DNA of 64,000 nucleotides, from NCBI GenBank assembly GCA_023387815.1, contig JAEWHK010000052.1, positions 1 to 64,000 on the forward strand, read 5' to 3'. The notes under the pieces were generated by a model. It saw only the letters and a program-made list of their open reading frames with translations. It was not told where the DNA came from and ran no database searches. This document shows, one piece after another, positions 43,842 to 51,699 of the stretch; positions within the stretch are counted from its first letter, which is position 1; each line of letters opens with the position of its first letter. The position numbers were made by a program, and so were the translations under genes. This DNA is from Pseudomonadota bacterium. Its GTDB lineage: Bacteria > Pseudomonadota > Gammaproteobacteria > Burkholderiales > Burkholderiaceae_B.

Positions 43842-44576
43842 ATGAAAACTGACTCTGCAATTGTTTCTGCATTCACCCCGACCGGACAACTAAGGGCCTC
43901 TATCAATCTGGGAAACCCCATTCTTGCCGGTCGTGATTCTCTAGGCAATGCCACCGGCGTATCTGTCGATCTGGCTCATGCATTTGCTGACCGTCTTGGC
44001 GTTGCCCTCGAACTCATCGTACTGGAGAGTGCCGGTCGTTCGGTTGACACAGTGTCTGGCGAGCAGGCTGATATTGGCTTTTTTGCAATCGACCCGTTGC
44101 GCGCGGCACAAATCGCCTTCACTGCGGCATATATTCACATTGAGGGGGCGTATCTGGTCAGGGAGGAGTCGGAGATCAATTCGCTGTCAGCCGTCGATCA
44201 GCAAGGAATCCGGGTGACAGTAGGAAAGGGTAGCGCGTACGATTTGTTTCTGAGTCGTGAACTCAAGCAGGCTGAGATCACGCGAGCGCCGACCTCGCCA
44301 ACAGTCGTCGAAACGTTCCTTGCTGAACAGACGGATGTTGCAGCAGGGGTCCGTCAGCAACTGGAAGCAGATGCACAAAAGCATTCCGGACTGCGGCTGA
44401 TCCCCGGTAGCTTCATGACCATTCGTCAGGCAATGGGGGTGCCGCGCAGTCGCGGAGATCAGGCCGCAGCGTATCTGGCGAAATTCGTTGAAGATATGAA
44501 ACGAAGTGGATTCGTTCAGGAAGCCATGGAAAGACATGGAATTCAAGGTGCGGCGGTAGCGCCTATGGCTGCTTAG
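43842..44576 (+). CDS. Family 3 solute-binding-like protein without a signal peptide
   Basis: This 244-residue protein of the amino-acid-binding fold has GVSVDLAHAFADRLGVALELI near 40-60, ADIGFFAIDPLRAAQIAFTAAY near 75-96 and VTVGKGSAYDLFL near 124. The start at 43842 shows no signal peptide or membrane anchor, so it should remain in the cytoplasm, and no permease or ATPase is nearby. It could be a soluble ligand sensor, a buffering protein or an enzyme of the cyclohexadienyl-dehydratase type. The 3' end overlaps the convergent TetR gene by 14 bases. Confidence 0.75.
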   Translation: MKTDSAIVSAFTPTGQLRASINLGNPILAGRDSLGNATGVSVDLAHAFADRLGVALELIVLESAGRSVDTVSGEQADIGFFAIDPLRAAQIAFTAAYIHIEGAYLVREESEINSLSAVDQQGIRVTVGKGSAYDLFLSRELKQAEITRAPTSPTVVETFLAEQTDVAAGVRQQLEADAQKHSGLRLIPGSFMTIRQAMGVPRSRGDQAAAYLAKFVEDMKRSGFVQEAMERHGIQGAAVAPMAA

Positions 44577-45162
44577 GCCACGCTGCCATTGCTGTTTCCA
44601 CAACGCCTTCCAGGGTCGCGCGCGGTACGCCATCCCGTATCTGGATAGCAAGGCCGTTCATCATGGTGGCATAGAAACTGGCCAGTGCTGCCGTATCCAC
44701 GTCTTTGGACAGCTCTTTTTCTGTCTGTGCCCTGATCAGGCGCTGGTGAATGGCCTCGTAATTCCCCTGGCGATGGCCTTTTAGGAAATCATCGACGTCG
44801 CGGTGTTCTTCGGCGCAATTGGTTGCGCCAAGCACTACGAGGCAGCCAAGTGTTCCGCCGCCTTTTTCTGCGCCTGCCAGCGCACTTCGCATCATCGTCT
44901 CGATCGCACTGCGCGCTGTGGGCTGCTCCCGTAACGCTCTGGCGGTGGCGCCGCCGTCATTGGCCACGTAATACTCGACCGTCTCTCTGAATAATCCTTC
45001 CTTGCTGCCAAATGCGTTATACAGACTGGGCGCAGGAATACCCATGGCAGCAGTGAGGTCTGCCATTGAGGTTCCTTCATATCCGTGAGCCTGAAAAAGA
45101 CCCATTGCGGCACGTAGGACGGCATTTCTATCAAACGAGCGGGGACGGCCTCTGGACACCAT
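44563..45162 (-). CDS. TetR-family transcriptional regulator
   Basis: This 199-residue repressor has a TetR HTH at about 10-55 (AVLRAAMGLFQAHGYEGTSMADLTAAMGIPAPSLYNAFGSKEGLF) and a ligand domain of the AcrR/NemR-like type. It is divergent from an SDR-MFS operon, with the palindrome ATACAA-N2-TTGTAT in between. It probably derepresses that operon in response to an electrophile or xenobiotic, by analogy with such gene pairs. Confidence 0.92.
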   Translation of the reverse strand: MVSRGRPRSFDRNAVLRAAMGLFQAHGYEGTSMADLTAAMGIPAPSLYNAFGSKEGLFRETVEYYVANDGGATARALREQPTARSAIETMMRSALAGAEKGGGTLGCLVVLGATNCAEEHRDVDDFLKGHRQGNYEAIHQRLIRAQTEKELSKDVDTAALASFYATMMNGLAIQIRDGVPRATLEGVVETAMAAWPKQP

Positions 45163-45183
45163 AATCTAAAATTATAACGATTG

Positions 45184-45197
45184 ATACAAAATTGTAT
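45184..45197. promoter_or_regulatory. Putative TetR operator
   Basis: ATACAA-AA-TTGTAT is a 6-base inverted repeat with a 2-base spacer in the 96-base region between the TetR gene and the SDR gene. Flanking it, TATAACGAT occurs twice (about 45174 and 45229). The size and position are typical for a TetR dimer site controlling both directions. Confidence 0.55.
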
Positions 45198-45258
45198 TTG
45201 ACGACAGCCGAAGCTTCAATTTAGGATTATATAACGATCACTAAAAAAGGAAATCGGT

Positions 45259-46035
45259 GTGTCACATCTTACAGGAAAAACAGCGCTAGTCACCGGCGGC
45301 GCACGAGGTATTGGCGCGGCGATTGCACGCCATCTGGCCAGGGAGGGCGCCAATATTGCGTTCACCTATTCAAAGTCCGCGGAATCGGCGAAACAGCTGG
45401 CCGCTGAGATAGACGCCATTACTCAAGGCGCTGCTGCGGGGGCGCAAGCCGGCTCTGTACAGGCAACGCTGGCACTGCAGGTGGACAGTATCGACCCCAT
45501 TGCGGTACAGGAGGCGGTTTCCAGGACGGTTGAGCATTTCAGACGTCTTGATATTCTGGTCAACAACGCCGGCATCTTTGAAGTCAAACCAACGGGTGAA
45601 TTCACACTGGACGACTACGAACGCCAGATGGGAATTAATGCGCGCGCTGTTTTCGCTGCCATTCAGCGAGCTGCACAGGTTATGAGCGATGGAGGACGCA
45701 TCGTCAATATTGGCAGCAATCTGGCTGATCGCGTCCCCGGACCCAATATGTCACTGTACGCCATGAGTAAGGCAGCGGTTTGGGGCCTGACCAAAGGCGC
45801 GGCGCGTGATCTGGGCCCGCGTGGTATTACCGTCAATATCATCCAGCCTGGTTCAACCGATACCGATATGAATCCCGCCAGCGGTCCGAAAGCGGACGGG
45901 CAGCGCAGCCTGCGTGCGATCTCCGATTACAACCGTCCCGAAGAGATCGCTGCGATGGTGGCGTATCTGGCCAGCGATGCTGCACGCGCTATCACTGGAG
46001 CCAGTCTGCTGATTGACGGTGGTGCAAATGTCTAG
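45259..46035 (+). CDS. SDR-family NAD(P)-dependent oxidoreductase
   Basis: This 258-residue classical SDR starts at a GTG (AAAGGAAA upstream). The cofactor motif TGGARGIGAAIA is at about 11-22, NNAG near 109, and the catalytic Ser, Tyr and Lys (IGSNLADR...YAMSKAA) are all present. It probably reduces a ketone or quinone. It overlaps the MFS exporter gene by 8 bases and is controlled with it by the divergent TetR protein. Specific substrate unknown. Confidence 0.92.
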   Translation: MSHLTGKTALVTGGARGIGAAIARHLAREGANIAFTYSKSAESAKQLAAEIDAITQGAAAGAQAGSVQATLALQVDSIDPIAVQEAVSRTVEHFRRLDILVNNAGIFEVKPTGEFTLDDYERQMGINARAVFAAIQRAAQVMSDGGRIVNIGSNLADRVPGPNMSLYAMSKAAVWGLTKGAARDLGPRGITVNIIQPGSTDTDMNPASGPKADGQRSLRAISDYNRPEEIAAMVAYLASDAARAITGASLLIDGGANV

Positions 46036-47242
46036 AGCTCAGCAAAAAGCCGCCATGCCATTCAACGTTTACTTCCTGGCCTTCAGTGTATTTGCCCTGA
46101 CCACATCTGAATTCATGGTGGCAGGCATGATGCCATCGCTCGCTCAGGCGCTGGCTGTGCCCGTCCCGGCTATCGGGTATCTGATTTCCTATTATGCGGC
46201 GGGTATGGTGTTAGGTGGCCCGGTATTGATGTTGTGTCTGCGCAATGTGTCTCGCAAGCGGGCGTTGCTGGCTCTGCTTGCGGTCTATACTGTGGGTCAG
46301 GTCATCGCTGCAGCTGCAACCACATATGAAATCATGGCGGTGGGGCGCGTACTTAGCGGTATCGCTGCTTCCGGGTGCTTTGGCCTTGCATTGGCTATTT
46401 GTGCACAAATGGTGCCACCAAACCAGGTAGCACGATCCGCAGCGATCGTGATCAGCGGACTGATGTTTGCGACGGTCTTTGGTGTGCCTGCTGCGACTGC
46501 CCTGGAACAGGCATTCGGCTGGCGCTTCGTTTTCTGGCTGGTTGCTGCCGTCACGGCCACATCAGGTGTGCTGCTCATGTTCACGCTTCCCGCGTCACGA
46601 GTTGAAGAGCGAATCAGCGTGCAGTCCGAACTGGCCTCGTTGCAGAACATTCGTTTGTGGGCAGCCTACGCGACCAGCGCGCTGATTATTGGCGCAACCT
46701 TTGCTGCATTCAGTTATTTTTCACCCATCCTGGTGAACGTCAGTGGGTTTGACACCAGCACGATTCCACTCATGCTCATGCTATACGGTGCCGCTACTGT
46801 CGTGGGCAATTTTATTGTCGGTCGTCTGGCCGACCGTTACACCATGCCGGTGTTGTTCTGGGGACAGATGATTCTGACCTTTGCCTTGCTTTCGTTCGCG
46901 CTCTTCGGACAGGTGAAAGTGATCGCTTTAGGTGCGCTGGTCCTGATCGGGTTGACTGGTGTGGCACTGAATCCGGCCATGGTTGCGCGTGTGATTCATA
47001 CCGCGGACGCTCGCCCGCTGGTGAACACGGTGCATGCCTCGGTCATCAATATCGGACTGTTTGCCGGATCGGCGCTAGGTGGTGTGGGTATTAGTCTGGA
47101 CTTTGGCATGCATTCGCCGCTGTGGGTTGGCGCGGGTCTTGCCACGATCGGGGTGCTGAGTGTCGTTCCGCTGGTATGGCGGAAAAGAGCGCATCGGGAA
47201 CCGGCGAAGGTCACCGCAGCACTGCAGACCGATTGTGTTTAA
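46028..47242 (+). CDS. MFS efflux transporter (SotB/AraJ-like)
   Basis: This 404-residue transporter has twelve hydrophobic segments. The DHA1-family start FALTTSEFMVAGMMPSLAQALAVPVPAIGYLISYYAAGMVLGGP is clear. ATG 46028 lies inside the SDR gene with GGTGG upstream. With a TetR regulator and an SDR it forms a typical detoxification or export operon. A strong terminator follows at 47251. Confidence 0.92.
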   Translation: MSRAQQKAAMPFNVYFLAFSVFALTTSEFMVAGMMPSLAQALAVPVPAIGYLISYYAAGMVLGGPVLMLCLRNVSRKRALLALLAVYTVGQVIAAAATTYEIMAVGRVLSGIAASGCFGLALAICAQMVPPNQVARSAAIVISGLMFATVFGVPAATALEQAFGWRFVFWLVAAVTATSGVLLMFTLPASRVEERISVQSELASLQNIRLWAAYATSALIIGATFAAFSYFSPILVNVSGFDTSTIPLMLMLYGAATVVGNFIVGRLADRYTMPVLFWGQMILTFALLSFALFGQVKVIALGALVLIGLTGVALNPAMVARVIHTADARPLVNTVHASVINIGLFAGSALGGVGISLDFGMHSPLWVGAGLATIGVLSVVPLVWRKRAHREPAKVTAALQTDCV

Positions 47243-47250
47243 CCCGTCTG

Positions 47251-47286
47251 AAGGACGCAATCGCGTGCTGTGCCTTGCGTCCTTTT
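47251..47286. terminator. Rho-independent terminator between convergent genes
   Basis: AAGGACGCAA (47251-47260) pairs perfectly with TTGCGTCCTT (47275-47284) across a 14-base loop, and the 3' arm runs into TTTT. It ends the SDR-MFS operon; on the minus strand the A/T flanks are weaker but it may also serve the hydrolase gene. Confidence 0.8.
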
Positions 47287-47317
47287 GATTAATTCACTTG
47301 TGTTGACGGAATTAGCG

Positions 47318-48352
47318 TCAATGCACAAGGCCCTGTTTTTTGAACCAATCCTGGATCAGTCCCGAGATTTGTCCGGAATTGCTATCCATCATCATCATGT
47401 GACTGTTGCCGTGAATGCCCTGTGCCGGCAAATCCAGCAAATCACCGCGACCTCCGGCCTGATTCAATGCTGCGCGGAAACGTTCCTGACGTTCTTTGAT
47501 ATTGGCCCAGAATGGATAATCCTGAATGTGATCACCCCAGACCCACAACATCGGCACATTGCGTAGCGGTGACAGATCGGTTTTATCCGGGTCGGGTGAA
47601 CCACTGGGTTCAACCAGGACGACGGCTTTGACCTTATCAGGATATTTCAGAGCAGATGTCAGCGCAAAATTGCCGCCCTGGCTATGCACCACAATCACGC
47701 AAGGGCAGGCCTGTTGAACATACTGATCATAGGCGCGCTGAGTCCGGTCGTCGTTCGTTGACCAGCGCGGGATACTCTGTTTGACGAACTGGTCAAATGA
47801 TGCGATTGGGAATTGCGTGCCAGGAATCGCCTGACGCGTTTTTGGATCGCTGGAATAGGTTTTGCCAATACGGAACAGTTCCCAGGCTTCCTTTTTGGTT
47901 CGGAACACCGGTTCACCGTGGAAAATTTGGGGATAGCGAGCCCACGAAGCGCGGCCTCGTTCGACCGCATCGCTGACATATACACTCCATCCGTCCCGCA
48001 GAAAATCCATTTCCCAGCCGGGCTTGCCGTCGGGTTTGGTTTCATACGTCGTGCCCGACAGGCCACCTCCGTGCCACATCAGCATGGGTACAGTTGCACG
48101 CGGATTTTCCAGAAGCGTGTAACGGGTATACATCTGTCCTGCAATAAAATCACCATTCGGATCCTGTTTCACTGGTGGTGAGCCGGGGCTGAAAACGATT
48201 TCCTTGACGGGCAGTCCTTTGAGCGTGACGGGTTCGCCACCGATATGATAGCTCCCCACTTCCCTGACGTTCAAACCTGCGGTCTGCGCACATCCGGCCA
48301 GCGCCGTGATTACAGGAACAGCCCATGCCAGGGCCCGAATTGAATTACGCAT
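47318..48352 (-). CDS. Alpha/beta hydrolase (esterase-like) lipoprotein
   Basis: This 344-residue exported hydrolase has a lipoprotein signal (lipobox LAGC at about 18-21). The oxyanion region MLMWHGGGLSGTTYE is near 90 and the nucleophile elbow VVHSQGGN is near 222, followed by an acid in WGDHIQD and a histidine in GIHGNSH. It probably acts as an esterase in the periplasm or on the outer membrane. Monocistronic, convergent with the MFS gene. Substrate unknown. Confidence 0.86.
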   Translation of the reverse strand: MRNSIRALAWAVPVITALAGCAQTAGLNVREVGSYHIGGEPVTLKGLPVKEIVFSPGSPPVKQDPNGDFIAGQMYTRYTLLENPRATVPMLMWHGGGLSGTTYETKPDGKPGWEMDFLRDGWSVYVSDAVERGRASWARYPQIFHGEPVFRTKKEAWELFRIGKTYSSDPKTRQAIPGTQFPIASFDQFVKQSIPRWSTNDDRTQRAYDQYVQQACPCVIVVHSQGGNFALTSALKYPDKVKAVVLVEPSGSPDPDKTDLSPLRNVPMLWVWGDHIQDYPFWANIKERQERFRAALNQAGGRGDLLDLPAQGIHGNSHMMMMDSNSGQISGLIQDWFKKQGLVH

Positions 48353-48759
48353 GTCATCTCCTCTTGCGACGGTACCCGGGCAGACGCAAACAGCGCACGC
48401 ACTCTGTCGCCCAAGAGCACGTCAATACCAGGGGGTTTATATTCTTTGCAGCAATTATATGCGGTTCACGCTGTATTGCATTGCTTGTGCAGTGCACGCT
48501 GCGCCGTGCATTGTTGCGCCCTCAGCTGCACGATCTGCAGCGGGATCTGTCAGATTTCATTTTCCCTAATATTGTTAGTACTTTGTATGTAGTGTTACGA
48601 ATATGTTGCACAGATCACAAAAGCAACAAATGATTACAAATTCAGTTGTGATGCAGTGGTTGTCGAATTGTCTCGTCCCTGAATATGAACTAAAGTCAAT
48701 GCAGGAAAACTGAGATAAAGCACCAACTTAGCTTTATTGCCTTGCTGGAGATTATAAGA
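48353..48759. other. 407-base intergenic region upstream of the esterase and vgrG genes
   Basis: No gene is convincing here. Visible structure: TGCACG-N6-CGTGCA at 48493-48510, and a leader hairpin ATAAAGC-N9-GCTTTAT at 48715-48737 that ends 9 bases before the GGAG of vgrG. The latter could affect vgrG translation or be a chance AT-rich stem. Confidence 0.4.
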
Positions 48760-51156
48760 ATGGACATTCCAAGTTCAATCACTTACCGTTCAGTTGTCGC
48801 GCACACTCCCTTGGGGGGAAGTCTGGGCTTCAGGCAAATGAATGGTTCTGAGGGACTCTCACAGCTCTTTGACTTTGATGTCGAGCTGGTCGCAGATAAT
48901 TACAACCTTGATTTGAAGAGTCTGCTTGGTAAGCCACTTACGCTTGAAATCCAGACGCTGTCCGGTTCGCGATTTCTGAACGGGCATGTAGTGCGCTGCG
49001 AAATGATCGGGCGTGAAAACAGCGTGTCACGGTATTACATATACCGTGCAACGGTTAAGCCCTGGCTCTGGTACCTGACTCAGACTTCCGATAATAAAAT
49101 TTTTCAGCAGAAAAGCGTACCGGATGTCATCAAGGAAGTGCTGAGCGAATACGGTTTTCCGTTTGAAATGAAGCTGAGTGCCTCTTATCGCAACTGGGAA
49201 TACTGCGTACAGTATCAGGAAACCGATTTTGCCTTTGTGAGCCGGCTGATGGAGCACGAAGGCATCTATTATTACTTCAAGCATGAAAATGGCCAGCACA
49301 CTTTGGTTATGACCGATGACATTGCGTCGCATCAGTCCATGTCCGGATATGACGCAATTCCGTATTACGGTCCGGATCGACTGGGCAAGCCACAAGAAGA
49401 ATATATCTCCATGTGGGAAATCGCTGCGCAGATTACGCCGGATGGCTACGCCACTGTGGATTACGATTTCACCAAACCGGGCGCCAGCCTGGACGCAGTT
49501 TCTCGCCGGTCGGGGGGATCACAATCCGGCAACCTGGAAATGTTCGAATGGCAGGGCGGGTTCCAGGAGGCGGATCACGGCCAGCAATACTCACGTATTC
49601 GCCTGGAGGAACTGCAAAGTGCAAAAGAACAAAATCGTGGTATCAGCAACGCGCGAGGTATTGCTCCCGGTTATGTTTTCACGCTGAAGAATCATCCACG
49701 ATCTGTGGAGAACCGTGAATATCTGGTGGTTTCCGTGAATTATCGAATGAGTATTGCCGGATACGCAAGTGGCACGGATTCCGAGGATTTTTATGAAGAA
49801 TCGTTTGTTGCTTTACCTTCAACGGTTCAGTATCGGGCACCTCGTATTACTCCTATTCCCCGGACCTACGGGCCGCAGACTGCACGCGTCGTCGGACCAG
49901 CCGGAGAGGAGATCTGGACCGATAAATACGGTCGGATAAAAGTGCAGTTTCACTGGGATCGCTACGGCAAGAAAAACGAAAACAGTTCCTGCTGGGTCCG
50001 TGTCTCCAGCCCATGGGCCGGGGGCGGATTTGGCGGTTTACAATTGCCACGTATCAAAGACGAAGTCGTTGTTGATTTCATAGGCGGATGTCCTGACCGG
50101 CCGTTAGTGCTCGGTCGAGTCTATAACGACAATAATATGCCGCCAGTCGATTTGCCCGGCGGTGCCAGTCAGAGTGGGTTCAGAAGCCAATCTGTACATG
50201 GCGACCCGTCTATGGCCAACTGGCTTCTTTTTGAGGATCGTCTGGGTGCAGAGCTCACGCACATGAGAGCGCAGCTCAATATGCTGTTGGAGAGCAATAA
50301 CGATTGTGATCATCACATTGGAAATAATCACACCACAACGGTGGGTGGATGCCAGCATATTACGGTCGATAGAGAAACGCATATTACGCGGCAGGGCATA
50401 ACCAACGAAGAGCTCAATGCAGCAGTGACCCGAGCTATTAACGGCGATTTTAAAGACTCGATTGTTGGTGAGGTCACTAAAAATATTCAAGGGTCGATCA
50501 ACCGGACGCATGAAGGTTCGAATTCCAATGCCCATGAAGGCGACGACACCAGCGTTCAACTCGGACCAGTCTGCAGGATTACCGTCGGACCGGTGTGTGA
50601 CGTTACTTTAGGGCCAATCTCACGTTTGACTGTGGGTGGTGTCACCAATACAGCGATTGGGCCGCAAACTACCTCGATCATAGGCAATACTGACAGTTCC
50701 TACCTGGGGAATTTGACTTCCAAGGTTACAGGAGACAGAACTTCGTCTGTCAGCGGTACAGCAACAGATACAGTAGCCGAGCGTGTGACGGTGACCGAGG
50801 GGACGTCAACTACCGAGGCAAGTACAGCGACTGCTAAATATGGCTCGAACACCACCCGCACTGGTTTTAATTTTGCTTTTAATGGCTACACCTTCGCTGC
50901 GAATGTTCGCGCGACCACAGTTGGGGCAATTTCAGATTTTGGATATGGTCTTGAAAACCGCCTGTTAGGCACGAGAACCCGAGCTGCACTCGCTGAGCAG
51001 CGTCTGGTAGGGATCGAACAGAATGTGAAAACCGTTACGCAAAGTTGTGCCGGCGTTCACGGTGTGGTTGAAGGAATGTTTAACAAAATGGCCGGTATTC
51101 GCAGTCATCTTGGTGCGCTAACGAACCGGGTCTCGGGACTTGATTCGACATTATGA
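48760..51156 (+). CDS. vgrG: Type VI secretion spike protein VgrG with C-terminal needle and helical tail
   Basis: This 798-residue VgrG has a gp27-like base from about 10 (AHTPLGGSLGFRQMNGSEGLSQLFDFDVEL) to about 370 and a gp5 OB domain near 370-500 (VGPAGEEIWTDKYGRIKVQFHWDR, SCWVRVSSPWAGGGFGG, VDFIGGCPDRPLVLGRVYN). A long beta-needle follows, with GP-x-C/S repeats near 600-630. The last 75 or so residues are predicted helical and not standard for VgrG. GGAG lies 9 bases before ATG 48760. It would sit at the tip of the T6SS tube and carry effectors; no T6SS core genes are in the window. The helical tail may be an adaptor-docking or effector part. Confidence 0.95.
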   Translation: MDIPSSITYRSVVAHTPLGGSLGFRQMNGSEGLSQLFDFDVELVADNYNLDLKSLLGKPLTLEIQTLSGSRFLNGHVVRCEMIGRENSVSRYYIYRATVKPWLWYLTQTSDNKIFQQKSVPDVIKEVLSEYGFPFEMKLSASYRNWEYCVQYQETDFAFVSRLMEHEGIYYYFKHENGQHTLVMTDDIASHQSMSGYDAIPYYGPDRLGKPQEEYISMWEIAAQITPDGYATVDYDFTKPGASLDAVSRRSGGSQSGNLEMFEWQGGFQEADHGQQYSRIRLEELQSAKEQNRGISNARGIAPGYVFTLKNHPRSVENREYLVVSVNYRMSIAGYASGTDSEDFYEESFVALPSTVQYRAPRITPIPRTYGPQTARVVGPAGEEIWTDKYGRIKVQFHWDRYGKKNENSSCWVRVSSPWAGGGFGGLQLPRIKDEVVVDFIGGCPDRPLVLGRVYNDNNMPPVDLPGGASQSGFRSQSVHGDPSMANWLLFEDRLGAELTHMRAQLNMLLESNNDCDHHIGNNHTTTVGGCQHITVDRETHITRQGITNEELNAAVTRAINGDFKDSIVGEVTKNIQGSINRTHEGSNSNAHEGDDTSVQLGPVCRITVGPVCDVTLGPISRLTVGGVTNTAIGPQTTSIIGNTDSSYLGNLTSKVTGDRTSSVSGTATDTVAERVTVTEGTSTTEASTATAKYGSNTTRTGFNFAFNGYTFAANVRATTVGAISDFGYGLENRLLGTRTRAALAEQRLVGIEQNVKTVTQSCAGVHGVVEGMFNKMAGIRSHLGALTNRVSGLDSTL

Positions 51157-51593
51157 GACCCTTGATTGTTCTGGCTCATTACACGCCGCTAATCGCGGCG
51201 ATAGTCTGTGTTGGGCTGGCCTTAAACGCTCATGGTCGTGGTTCCGGTTCTGAATCTATTGCTGTTATGGGCTTTAATGCGCTGATTTGCGTGGGCGTAT
51301 TTGTTGTTTTTGATGTTCCACGCTTGCGAGATGCACGGCGTGTCTCGCGGCTGCGAAAAATCGGTAAAATTGCCAAAGCACGCATTATTAAAGTCGAACA
51401 GACCTCTCGGTACTTGAACCTGCAACCTCAGTTCAAGGTAAAGCTTTCATATATCAATCCTGAGACAGAACAGAAAGTTGTCACTGCGGTCAAGGATTAT
51501 TTCGCTATCCAGGATGTGGCAGTGATGCGACCAGGTACCGTGCTGACCATTCGGTTCAACCCAGATCAGCCGGAAGAAATCAGCCTTGCATGA
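51153..51593 (+). CDS. Small membrane protein, DUF3592-like, in the vgrG operon
   Basis: This 146-residue protein has two hydrophobic helices (about 5-27 and 37-56), a basic stretch (RLRDARRVSRLRKIGKIAKA) and a soluble C-terminal beta-rich domain resembling DUF3592 (ARIIKVEQTSRYLNLQPQF onwards). Its ATG overlaps the vgrG stop (ATGA), so it is cotranslated with the spike. An inner-membrane protein in this slot could be an immunity protein or an assembly factor; neither is proven. Confidence 0.72.
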   Translation: MRPLIVLAHYTPLIAAIVCVGLALNAHGRGSGSESIAVMGFNALICVGVFVVFDVPRLRDARRVSRLRKIGKIAKARIIKVEQTSRYLNLQPQFKVKLSYINPETEQKVVTAVKDYFAIQDVAVMRPGTVLTIRFNPDQPEEISLA

Positions 51594-51699
51594 TGGGTTA
51601 AGACTGAGATCCTGCCAGTGGAACAGGAATAAAACAGCGTCCCGAATATTATGACTGTGAAAACAGTGTAGTCATAAATAATGAAGTGAAATCGATTAC

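Noticed and set aside
48325..48633. Plus-strand open frame of 102 codons upstream of vgrG
   Set aside because: It overlaps the start of the esterase gene in antisense, has no ribosome site and its peptide lacks any domain-like character.
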